Shown: piece after piece, positions 5,102-11,825 of the stretch | Numbering within the stretch: the first letter of the stretch is position 1 | Layout: the number at the start of each line of letters is the position of its first letter | Source: Christensenella sp. UBA4379 | GTDB lineage: Bacteria > Bacillota > Clostridia > Christensenellales > Aristaeellaceae | Direction: 5' to 3' | DNA length: 13,932 nt | NCBI GenBank assembly: GCA_002391225.1 | Contig: DGRV01000002.1 | Coordinates: 1 to 13,932, forward strand | Made by a program: the position numbers and the translations under genes | The notes under the pieces: model-generated | The model's input: the letters and a program-made list of their open reading frames with translations, nothing else | Told to the model about the DNA's origin: nothing | The model's database searches: none

Positions 5102-6392
5102 CCATGGCATCGGGAACGTATTCCGCAGCCGGAACTTCCGCCTGGTCTTCCTGGGGGCCCTGGTGTCTGAGCTGGGCGCCCTGCTCTACAGCTTCGCCGT
5201 GAGCTTTTACATCCTGGAGATCAGCGGGAACAGCGCCTTTCTGCAGGGGCTTTACCTCGCCCTGTGCGGGGCCGCCACTTTGCTCCTCACCCCGGTCGGC
5301 GGGGTGCTGGGGGACCGCTTCAGCAAATCCAGAATCATGTACGTGTGCGATTATATCAAGGGCGGGCTGATCCTCCTGGCCGCCTTCCTGCTGACGGTGT
5401 TTCGGTCGGAGCAGACGCAGCTCGTCGTCCTGTTTGCCCTTGGCATTCTGGGCAGCGCCGTCAGCGGGATCTTTACCCCCGCGGCGGACTCCCTCTTCCC
5501 CCACATCGTCCGGGAAGAACAGCTCCAGCAGGCCAACGCCTACTTCTCCATCAAAAGCTCGCTGGAGAGCATCCTCGGGGTCATCCTGGCCGGGGTCCTC
5601 TACGCCGCTCTCCCGATTCACACGCTGTTTTTCCTGGTCGGCCTTTGCTTTGTGGCTTCCGGCGTTTCCGAAATGCTGATCCGCTATGATCACCGTCCGT
5701 CACCGGAAAAGCTGACCCTGGGCCTCGCGGTCCGGGATATGCGGGAGGGCCTCCGCTATCTCAAAGCCAGGAAGGCCGTCCTCACCCTGCTTGGCGTCAT
5801 CCTGTTCATCAACTTTTTCTTTGCCCCCGTCACTGGGAACTTCCTGCCCTACTTTGTCCGGACGGATCTGACAAGCGCCCCTGCTTACCTGATGGACCAT
5901 GCGCTCACGCCGGAGCTCTGGTCGTCCGTGTTCAGCGCCTGCTTTGGAGTAAGCTCCCTGGTCAGCGCGGCCATCCTGAGCGCCCGGAAGCCGAAGGAGA
6001 AATTCGGCTTTGAGACCGGCCTCAAGCTCTGCGCCGTCGCCGCACTGATGATCGTCCTGGCGCTGGGCTACTGGCTGCTGGTGGACCGCGGGGCTTCCCT
6101 CAACGGATTTCTGATCCTGTTCAGCCTGGGCTGTCTGTCGATGGGCTTCCTGATCTCCTGGATCAATATCCCGGTCAGCACCGCCATGATGCGCATCGTG
6201 GACCGGGATAAGCTCAGCAAGGTCAGCAGCATCCTCGGCATCGGCTCCCAGGGCATGATCCCCATCGCCTCGATGCTGGCGGGCCTCGTCCTCCAGGCCC
6301 TGGGCTCTGCCGCCCTGCTGTTCATCTGCGCCGCCGGCTTCACCGTCACCGCGCTCCTGTGTCTTTCCAGCAGACCGCTTCGGGAATTATAA
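5094..6392 (+). CDS. MFS efflux transporter (DHA3 / MefA-like), 432 aa
   Basis: The protein is highly hydrophobic with about 12 predicted membrane segments and belongs to the major facilitator superfamily. The conserved loop after helix 2 is present as GGVLGDRFSKSRIM (about residues 62-75), the DHA3-type motif A found in macrolide and siderophore exporters. Other family-like parts are RSRNFRLVFLGALVSELG at the N-terminus and GIFTPAADSLFPHIVREEQLQQANA in the middle. The start ATG at 5094 is preceded by GGGAGGAGG and overlaps the regulator's stop. The natural substrate cannot be read from the sequence; drug or small-molecule export driven by proton exchange is inferred from the family. A bidirectional terminator follows 8 bases after the stop. 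Confidence 0.88.
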   Translation: MHDHGIGNVFRSRNFRLVFLGALVSELGALLYSFAVSFYILEISGNSAFLQGLYLALCGAATLLLTPVGGVLGDRFSKSRIMYVCDYIKGGLILLAAFLLTVFRSEQTQLVVLFALGILGSAVSGIFTPAADSLFPHIVREEQLQQANAYFSIKSSLESILGVILAGVLYAALPIHTLFFLVGLCFVASGVSEMLIRYDHRPSPEKLTLGLAVRDMREGLRYLKARKAVLTLLGVILFINFFFAPVTGNFLPYFVRTDLTSAPAYLMDHALTPELWSSVFSACFGVSSLVSAAILSARKPKEKFGFETGLKLCAVAALMIVLALGYWLLVDRGASLNGFLILFSLGCLSMGFLISWINIPVSTAMMRIVDRDKLSKVSSILGIGSQGMIPIASMLAGLVLQALGSAALLFICAAGFTVTALLCLSSRPLREL

Positions 6393-6399
6393 AACACGG

Positions 6400-6426
6400 G
6401 CTGCCGCAGAAAACCACTGCGGCAGC
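6400..6426. terminator. Bidirectional intrinsic terminator between convergent genes
   Basis: A perfect 10-base stem, GCTGCCGCAG (6400-6409) with CTGCGGCAGC (6417-6426), has a 7-base loop. It is followed on the plus strand by TCCTCTTT and on the minus strand by CCGTGTTTTAT. It separates the end of the MFS gene from the end of the leftward hydrolase gene. Confidence 0.85.
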
Positions 6427-6445
6427 TCCTCTTTATGTATTTGGA

Positions 6446-7615
6446 TCAGTCCAGCGAGGCGTACATGGACGCCATCAGCTTGGGGATAAAACGGTAGTGG
6501 TCGCCGGGCAGGTTGCCAGTCAGGTAGACGCAGGTCAGGCGCTCCTTGGGGTCCACGCAGAACCAGTTGCCAAAGGCCCCGTCCCAGCCCCATTCCCCGG
6601 CGGAGCCGTTGATGTCCGCCAGCTCCGGGTTGGTCAGCACGCGCACGCCCAGGCCGTAGCTGTAGCCGCGCTGGGTGTCCCAGCTGTCGGTGGCCCGCTG
6701 CGCTTCGGTCAGGTGGTCCGTGGAAATCAGGTCGATGGTTTTGCGGCCCAGGATCCGAACCCCGTCCAGCGTTCCGCCGTGGAGCAGCATCTGGGCAAAG
6801 CGGGAATAATCCCCCACCGTGGAGAACAGTCCCCCGCCGCCGCTCTCAAACAGCGGTTTTTGGGAAGGATAGACCCGTTCGTCCGGCTTCATCCCGTTCC
6901 GGATCTGGTAGAGCGTGGCGACCCTGTCCTTCTTTTCATTGGGCACAAAGAAGCCGGTGTCCTTCATCCCCAGCGGGTCAAAGATATGCTCCTTCAAATA
7001 CTCTCCCAAAGTCTTCCCGGACAGGGCTTCGATGACCCCGCCCAGGATGTCGATGGAAAAGCCGTACATCCACCTTTCCCCCGGTTCAAAGGCCAGGGGA
7101 AGCTGGCCGACCAGGTTGCAGATTTCCTTCGTCCCGGGGAGCTTCTCTCCGGCCAGGAACTGATCTTTGTACTTTTTTTCCTGCTCCTTTTCGTATTCCA
7201 GGCGGATTTTCGCCGCGGCCGTATCGCTGCCCGGGTAGGGCACTCCGCTGGTCATGGTGAACAGTTGGCGCAGGGTCACTTCCCCCTGGGCCTCCACGAT
7301 CTCGTAGGTGCCGTCCGGCTTTTCTTTCGCGATCTTCGGGTGTTTGAAACCGGGCAGGTATTCGCTGACCGGGTCCCAGAGCTTGAAGAGACCCTGCTCG
7401 TAGAGCTGCATCAGCGCGGCCACCGTGACCACCTTGGACATGGAAGCGATCGGGAAGATGGTCTGCCCGGACATTCTGACCTTCTTTTCCACGTTCGCGT
7501 AGCCGAAGCTGCCTTCAAACAGGATCTCGTCGTCCCGCAGGATTTTGACGGTGCACCCGGCGATCTGGCCGGAATCCACAAAACGGCTGAGCGTGTTCTC
7601 AATCAGGTGCTGCAT
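6446..7615 (-). CDS. Serine hydrolase, beta-lactamase / class C-like (esterase) family, 389 aa
   Basis: The N-terminal SxxK motif is SMSK at residues 58-61 (IFPIASMSKVVTVAALM). The second motif is Tyr184 in WMYGFS, where the usual Asn of YxN is replaced, as in esterase-like members. A glycine-rich stretch FESGGGGLFSTVGDYSRF (257-273) and GWDGAFGNWFCVDPKE near 343-357 are typical of the PF00144 family. No signal peptide is present, so a cytoplasmic esterase or peptidase-like activity is more likely than antibiotic resistance. Length fits the family. The start ATG at 7615 has AAGGAAGG upstream. It is the last gene of the leftward operon, 48 bases after the HD gene, and ends at the 6400-6426 terminator. 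Substrate is unknown. Confidence 0.85.
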   Translation of the reverse strand: MQHLIENTLSRFVDSGQIAGCTVKILRDDEILFEGSFGYANVEKKVRMSGQTIFPIASMSKVVTVAALMQLYEQGLFKLWDPVSEYLPGFKHPKIAKEKPDGTYEIVEAQGEVTLRQLFTMTSGVPYPGSDTAAAKIRLEYEKEQEKKYKDQFLAGEKLPGTKEICNLVGQLPLAFEPGERWMYGFSIDILGGVIEALSGKTLGEYLKEHIFDPLGMKDTGFFVPNEKKDRVATLYQIRNGMKPDERVYPSQKPLFESGGGGLFSTVGDYSRFAQMLLHGGTLDGVRILGRKTIDLISTDHLTEAQRATDSWDTQRGYSYGLGVRVLTNPELADINGSAGEWGWDGAFGNWFCVDPKERLTCVYLTGNLPGDHYRFIPKLMASMYASLD

Positions 7616-7663
7616 GGGTCATCCTTCCTTTCCTTCGGTTTTTTTATCGAATGAAGATTTTGA

Positions 7664-8266
7664 TCAGCGTTCCTTTTTCTCATTTGCCGCCGGAGGCGTT
7701 TCCCCTGTTTCTTCGTAGTATTCCCGGAGAAACGCTTCCATAAAAGCGTGGCGCTCCCCGGCCAGCCTCCGGCCGGGCTCCGTGTTCATCTCGTCCTTTA
7801 AAAGCAGGAGCTTGTCGTAAAAATGCTGGACGGAGGCTTCCATGGGCCGGCCGTGCTCCCCGCCGTAGGCGAAGGCGCGGGCGATGCCGATGGCCCCGAT
7901 GGCGTCCAGCCGGTCCGCGTCCTGGACGATTTTTCCCTCCACGGTGTCCGGCCGCCTTCCCCGGTTCTGGCTGAAGGACACCGAGTTGACCGCCCGGCAG
8001 ATTCGCTCCGTCTTCTCCGGGCCGATGCCCCGCTCTTTCAGAAACGCCCGTAAATGGGCGTTGTTTTCGGTAGCGAACAGCTTATGGTCGTCCGCGTCAT
8101 GCAGCAGGGCAGCCAGGGCGACGACCTCCAGGTCGCATCCGGGCACGCTTTGGGCAATGTCCATGGCGTTTTTGTACACCCGCATGCTGTGGTCAAAGTC
8201 GTGCCCCCCGGCGTTGCCGGAAAAGAGCCGCTTCGCGTAATCCATCGCCGCTTCGATGACGGTCAT
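7664..8266 (-). CDS. HD-domain metal-dependent phosphohydrolase (YpgQ/YedJ-like), 200 aa
   Basis: An HD-superfamily metal site is visible: HDFDH (His22, His26), the His-Asp pair in LLHDADDHK (His56-Asp57) and the final ligand motif QDADRLDAIGAIGIAR (Asp116/Asp118). Order and spacing match the small single-domain HD proteins of the YpgQ/YedJ group; B. subtilis YpgQ has been reported as a manganese-dependent nucleotide pyrophosphohydrolase, so a nucleotide house-cleaning role is possible here but not shown. The C-terminal tail (about 185-200) is polar and looks disordered. The ATG at 8264-8266 follows GGGAGGAAGG. It lies 34 bases after the DUF1905 gene and 48 before the hydrolase gene in one leftward operon. 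Confidence 0.85.
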   Translation of the reverse strand: MTVIEAAMDYAKRLFSGNAGGHDFDHSMRVYKNAMDIAQSVPGCDLEVVALAALLHDADDHKLFATENNAHLRAFLKERGIGPEKTERICRAVNSVSFSQNRGRRPDTVEGKIVQDADRLDAIGAIGIARAFAYGGEHGRPMEASVQHFYDKLLLLKDEMNTEPGRRLAGERHAFMEAFLREYYEETGETPPAANEKKER

Positions 8267-8300
8267 CCGCCTTCCTCCCTTCGCCGTTTCCGGCTGCGCC

Positions 8301-8582
8301 TTAGATGCCGCTCGGACGGATTACGACATGAATCGTGTCCCCGTCCTTTTTGCCAATCGTTCGGCGGATGGATTTGAGGACGCCGATGATATAGCAGACG
8401 GTCCCGTCCGGGTTTTTGACCCCCATATTGACGATGCTCCCGTCATAGGGAATCCCGTCCAGCTCCGCGTGCACCCGGAGCCTGCCCTTGCCGAACAGCT
8501 CCCGGATGTCCCAGGGAAAGGGCACATAGGCCCCGCCGCTGTCCGCCTGCTCGCGCAGGACCGCATCGTATTCAAAGGTCAT
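8301..8582 (-). CDS. DUF1905 family protein, 93 aa
   Basis: The whole length fits the DUF1905 beta-barrel family: an N-terminal strand (MTFEYDAVL), the family-type AYVPFPWDIRELFGKGRLRV, a middle strand set (HAELDGIPYDGSIVNMG) and the end LKSIRRTIGKKDGDTIHVVI, in which Gly-Lys-x-x-Gly-Asp is the recurring feature. Function of the family is unknown. No signal peptide. The start ATG at 8582 lies 11 bases inside the end of the preceding gene (8572-8886), so translation is coupled. It is the third gene of the leftward operon. The family call comes from pattern recall and should hold; biochemical role cannot be stated. Confidence 0.8.
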   Translation of the reverse strand: MTFEYDAVLREQADSGGAYVPFPWDIRELFGKGRLRVHAELDGIPYDGSIVNMGVKNPDGTVCYIIGVLKSIRRTIGKKDGDTIHVVIRPSGI

Positions 8583-8886
8583 CTTCGTCTTCCGCTCCCA
8601 GGGCGCCGGACCAGCGCATGTAGTTGTACTGGGCCTGGGCCTCCTGGCTGGCCTTCTTCTCCCGCCAGGCGTCGATCTCCGCGCAGATGGCCAGCATCTC
8701 GTCCACCAGCAGCTCCTCCGTATGGGGATGGGCCTGGTGGATGTAGGACGTCATCCGGTCGATCGCCTTGGGGCTGCCCAGCTGGCGGGCCATGAGCTCC
8801 GCCAGCTCCTCCCGAAAGCCCAGGGAAACCACCGCCCGGACCAGGCGGTCCTTCGCCTCAGTCCAGAGCCTCCGATTGTCCGTCAT
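8572..8886 (-). CDS. Conserved-looking small helical protein, 104 aa, unknown function
   Basis: I do not recognise a named family. The protein is almost entirely helical and acidic at its end (GAEDEDDL). Notable stretches are AVVSLGFREELAELMARQLGSPKAIDRMTSYI and HPHTEELLVDEMLAICAEIDAWREKK, which look like a compact helix bundle, then a tail with QAQYNYMRW. It overlaps both neighbours: its ATG shares ATGA with the stop of the 8883-9281 gene and its last 11 bases overlap the DUF1905 gene. Such tight packing is strong evidence that all three are translated and expressed together. No membrane segment or signal peptide is seen. Confidence 0.75.
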   Translation of the reverse strand: MTDNRRLWTEAKDRLVRAVVSLGFREELAELMARQLGSPKAIDRMTSYIHQAHPHTEELLVDEMLAICAEIDAWREKKASQEAQAQYNYMRWSGALGAEDEDDL

Positions 8887-9281
8887 AGGTCCTCCTGCGG
8901 CGGCTGCCAGAGGAATAATCCATGTGCCGCCGCCAGTTTTTCCACTCGCTTTAAGAGCTTTTCCGGTGGGTTATACAAGGTCATGCAGAGCTCGTCCCGG
9001 TTCAGGGCGATCAGGGCATTCTGCTCCGGCAGATGGAAGCGCAGGTCCTCCCGGTTCTCCGTCACCCAGGTCACCAAACGCTCCGGGGTCGGGTTGCGCT
9101 CCCAGCACTCCCAGTCCGCCGCCCCCACCTCGAGGTCGTCGTAGCAGTTGAGTTTGAGCAGGATATCCGCAAAGCGCTGCCGGATCGCGGCCTGCCGTGG
9201 GCGGAACAGATAATATTCTTCCACCTGAAAAAACTGTCCCCGGCTGCCGTCCGGCACCTGCTCGGGCAGGAAATCGATCAC
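8883..9281 (-). CDS. Unidentified protein, about 132 aa, uncertain start
   Basis: I do not recognise this family. The product is soluble, with a mixed N-terminal half (VIDFLPEQVPDGSRGQFFQVEEYYLFR, ILLKLNCYDDLEVG) and a helical C-terminal half (PPEKLLKRVEKLAAAHGLF). The only start in frame below the stop at 9294 is GTG at 9279-9281, which has no ribosome site. An ATG at 9312-9314 in the same frame does have one (GGGAG, 7 bases upstream) but reads into TAA after six codons, followed directly by Lys-Pro-Tyr-Phe-Val-Ile-Asp. So the natural start may be 9314 with a nonsense mutation, or the GTG may be used by re-initiation. It is first in the leftward operon and overlaps the next gene by 4 bases (ATGA). 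Confidence 0.6.
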   Translation of the reverse strand: MIDFLPEQVPDGSRGQFFQVEEYYLFRPRQAAIRQRFADILLKLNCYDDLEVGAADWECWERNPTPERLVTWVTENREDLRFHLPEQNALIALNRDELCMTLYNPPEKLLKRVEKLAAAHGLFLWQPPQEDL

Positions 9282-9366
9282 AAAATAGGGCTTTTAGTAT
9301 AATTCTTCCACCATGTCATTTCTCCCGTGTCTTGTCAAAAACGTTAGCGTCGTCATGTTAGGTCTG

Positions 9367-9375
9367 ATTATAGCA
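9367..9375 (-). promoter_or_regulatory. Promoter (extended -10) of the leftward five-gene operon
   Basis: On the minus strand TGCTATAAT is a perfect extended -10 (TGn-TATAAT). The hexamer 17 bases upstream (9390-9395, TTTTCC) is a poor -35, consistent with the extended type. The likely transcript start is near 9360, giving a leader of about 45 bases to the ATG at 9314 or 80 to the GTG at 9281. Confidence 0.6.
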
Positions 9376-9438
9376 CGTTTGTCCGCGCCGGAAAAGGCTT
9401 TGGACATGCGCGGACGACCCGGACACAAAATATTTTTC

Positions 9439-9467
9439 TTGATAAAGCCGGCGAGGCGGTGTATTCT
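9439..9467 (+). promoter_or_regulatory. Promoter of the alpha/beta hydrolase gene
   Basis: TTGATA (9439-9444), 17 bases, then TATTCT (9462-9467) gives a fair sigma-A-type promoter. The likely start near 9474 leaves a leader of about 98 bases before the ATG at 9572. I see no riboswitch or terminator in that leader. Confidence 0.5.
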
Positions 9468-9571
9468 GTAAGCAACGAGCGTAAAAACGAACGCGGCGTA
9501 ATGATCCCGGATACGAAAAGAGGACGTACATTCCCCGCAGAACCAAAACATCGCAAACGGAGGCTGACGCT

Positions 9572-10570
9572 ATGAAGCTTGAAAACCAAACCCTGGGCGG
9601 GCTCCTGTCCGACCCCAGGATTGCCCTGATCGCCCCGGACGCCATCCGCAGGCTGGACCTTAAAGCGGAGCCGGCCTGGAACAAAACGCTGGCTGAAATC
9701 AGGGACGAGCATATCTTTTCCGGCGACCTGTGCGCGGGCTTTGCCCACCTGTTCCGGGCCGCCGAAACGGGCGACTGGTACTACCCGCTGTACACCGAAG
9801 CAGAATGTGCCCAAAGCCCCGCCAAGAAAGGGACCAACCTGCTCTGGTTCCCCTCGGACGATCCAAAGGCCAATGATCAGCCCTACATCTTCCTGGTGCC
9901 CGGCGGGGGCTTCGTCAACGTCTGGAGCCTGACGGAGGGCTGGCCAGTCGCCGCCCAGTTCAACCGCCTGGGCTACCATGTGATGATCCTCACCTATCAG
10001 GTGGACGGGGAGTTCGGGCTGCTGGAAAAGAACATGGAGGATTTCGCCCGGGCCTTCCGCCTGATCCGCGAAAACGAAGACCATTTTCACGTCCATGCGG
10101 GCCGCTACATCACCTGCGGCTTTTCCGCGGGCGGGTACCTGGTCTGCCTCTGGAACACGAAAAAGGGCTATCCGGCCTTTCACTGGCCCAAGCCCCAGGC
10201 GGTATTCCCGATCTATCCCGTCACGACCCTGTGCCAGGACATCCGCTACGGCTCCCCGGATCCGGAGGATGCCCTCCGCCTGTACGGCTGCTCCCTGGAG
10301 GAGGCCAGGAAATCCGATTATGAGATCCTAGACCACGCCGAGGGCTTCCCGCCCTGCGCCCTCTTCCTGGCCGCAGACGATGGCCTGGTGAACCCGGATA
10401 ATTCCCGCCTGCTGGCCGAAGCGCTGAAAGAACACTCCATCCCCTGCAGGCTGGAGATCGGCCCTTACGGCGGCCACGGCTTTGCCGACGGGACGGGCAT
10501 GTGCATGGCCGGTTGGACAGAGCGGGCCGTTCGCTGGGCGGAAGCGCAGGAAAGCGGGCAGTCCGTTTAG
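9572..10570 (+). CDS. Alpha/beta-hydrolase fold esterase (HSL / BD-FAE-like), 332 aa
   Basis: The catalytic parts of an alpha/beta hydrolase are all visible. The oxyanion loop is VPGGGF (Gly111-113), the nucleophile elbow GFSAGG (Ser185), the acid Asp270 in AADDGLV, and the base His302 in YGGHGF. The order and spacing match acetyl-esterase-like or hormone-sensitive-lipase-like enzymes. An extra N-terminal region of about 100 residues precedes the core (DPRIALIAPDAIRRLDLKAE is the characteristic part), and there is no signal peptide, so it is probably cytoplasmic and acts on imported esters such as acetylated sugars; the substrate is inferred only from the family. The ATG at 9572 has GGAGG 8 bases upstream. 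The end overlaps the oppositely oriented acyltransferase end by 4 bases. Confidence 0.85.
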   Translation: MKLENQTLGGLLSDPRIALIAPDAIRRLDLKAEPAWNKTLAEIRDEHIFSGDLCAGFAHLFRAAETGDWYYPLYTEAECAQSPAKKGTNLLWFPSDDPKANDQPYIFLVPGGGFVNVWSLTEGWPVAAQFNRLGYHVMILTYQVDGEFGLLEKNMEDFARAFRLIRENEDHFHVHAGRYITCGFSAGGYLVCLWNTKKGYPAFHWPKPQAVFPIYPVTTLCQDIRYGSPDPEDALRLYGCSLEEARKSDYEILDHAEGFPPCALFLAADDGLVNPDNSRLLAEALKEHSIPCRLEIGPYGGHGFADGTGMCMAGWTERAVRWAEAQESGQSV

Positions 10571-10600
10571 ACCAAATTCTGTTTGGCCGGACTTCTTTTT
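10560..10600 (+). terminator. Intrinsic terminator overlapping both convergent gene ends
   Basis: AGTCCG (10560-10565) pairs with CGGACT (10588-10593), and CCAAA (10572-10576) with TTTGG (10582-10586), with an internal asymmetric loop. A T-rich run TTCTTTTT follows to 10600. The hairpin includes the hydrolase stop codon and the last codons of the leftward acyltransferase. Confidence 0.65.
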
Positions 10601-11746
10601 ATAATCAGATCAACGGTTTTTCTCCATATCCAATTAAACGCGACGGACGACAGGATGGTGCAGGAGAGAACGACCAGGATATAAAGGGCCACGTTTCGGA
10701 TGTAAAAGAGGCTTCCCGAAATATCCATAAAGTTGAACCCGAACAGCTCCACAAACAGCCCGTGCATCAGGTAATAGGACAGGGAGATCCTGCCCAGGAA
10801 GCGGAGCGCCCCGTTATTCAGCTTCACCTTCATCAGCAAGAGGAAACAGAACGCGGTATAATCCAGCGCCACCAGCCATTGAAGCCCGGCGCTCATCAGC
10901 CGGTGAGGCACCTTCATCGGGTCGTCCCAGGGGTCAAAATATTCCCAGACGGTCCCGTTCAGCATTTCGGACAGCCAGAACAGGACGAAAAGCATGATAA
11001 AGGAAAAGACGAGGAAAAACCCATAGCGCTTTTTGAGGCATTCCGTGACCTTTTGCTCATGCTTCCCGAAGAGCAGCCCCAGCGGGAACAGGAAAACGCT
11101 GTTATACCACCATTCCCCGGTCATCCACCACCGGTCCTGCCTGCCGATGAAGGCCCCCAGCACGGAATAGGCCAGGCAAAACAGGACGATCCACAAAATC
11201 GCTTTCCCCTCGCTTTTGCAGCGGCGGAAGGATACCCAGAACACCAGGTACAAGAAAGAAATCGTCACCAAATACCAGGCGTTCACATTCGCCAGGTGCA
11301 GGCCGGACAGATACCAGAAGATCTTGAGCCCGCTCATCTTTTCGCCCATGGCCAGACGGACCAGGGTATAGATGATCTCCGACAGATAGAAGGCAATCGC
11401 CAGGGGCGCGATCCTGCGCCGGGCAAAGCCTTTCAGATAATCCTTCTTGCTGTGCAGGCTTCTGTACAAGCCCATCCCGCTGCAGAAAAAGAAGACCCCC
11501 ACGAACAGATACCCCACCGGCACAAAGATGTCCAGCCCGTGCACGATGAACGGCCGCGGATGCCAGGAGCCGCAGGTCTTCTGCCCCATATGATGGAGGG
11601 ACACCAGCATCGCCGTGATCCCCTTGAGGACCCAGCTTTGCTCCAGGGAGGTAAAATCTTCATGCCACTTTCCTCTGCCGGCATACCTGGCCCCCAAAGA
11701 ACAGGAGGACGGCAAAAAGGAAATAAAAAAGATACATCCAGTCCAT
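10567..11746 (-). pseudogene. Acyltransferase-3 (OafA/YrhL-like) membrane protein, frameshifted near its start
   Basis: The long frame (10567-11715) encodes about 10 membrane helices of the acyltransferase-3 family, which transfers acyl groups to cell-surface sugars; the family-type region is LKGITAMLVSLHHMGQKT with the two adjacent histidines. That frame has no ATG with a ribosome site near its start; its first codon would be TTG at 11715. However an ATG at 11744-11746, with GGGAG 8 bases upstream, begins a 28-codon hydrophobic segment (MDWMYLFYFLFAVLLFFGG) in another frame that ends at TGA (11660-11662). Homologs as I recall them have such a hydrophobic start directly before a GEWxEDFxSLE-like stretch, here KWHEDFTSLE. 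Removing one base of the AAA run (11669-11671 on plus, TTT) would fuse both frames. A sequencing error or a real inactivation both fit. Confidence 0.7.
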
Positions 11747-11776
11747 CCGAAATTCTCCCATCCAAGAAGCAGAATT

Positions 11777-11812
11777 AAAAAACAGAATCAGCCGGGCGTT
11801 TCCGCCCGGCTG
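11777..11812. terminator. Intrinsic terminator after the SH3b gene
   Basis: A perfect 10-base stem, CAGCCGGGCG (11789-11798) with CGCCCGGCTG (11803-11812) around a TTTC loop, is one of the strongest hairpins in the window. On the minus strand it is followed by ATTCTG and T6 (11777-11782), ending transcription from the SH3b gene. On the plus strand T5 follows at 11813-11817, so it can work both ways. Confidence 0.85.
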
Positions 11813-11825
11813 TTTTTGATTGTTG

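Noticed and set aside
3920..5110. Long minus-strand frame opposite the regulator gene
   Set aside because: Composition is rich in Gln, Gly, Arg and Pro with no recognisable domain; the plus-strand gene has motifs, a promoter and a ribosome site.
6446..7615. Antibiotic-resistance beta-lactamase
   Set aside because: There is no signal peptide, and the second motif lacks the Asn of YxN, so an esterase or peptidase-like hydrolase is more likely.
9294..9684. Two minus-strand frames upstream of the hydrolase gene
   Set aside because: They cross the divergent promoters and have no ribosome sites or domain similarity; only their shared end near 9314 is of interest as the start of the 9281 gene.
10501..11778. 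Long plus-strand frame opposite the acyltransferase
   Set aside because: Low-complexity His/Gln/Pro-rich translation without a domain; the minus strand encodes clear membrane helices of a known family.
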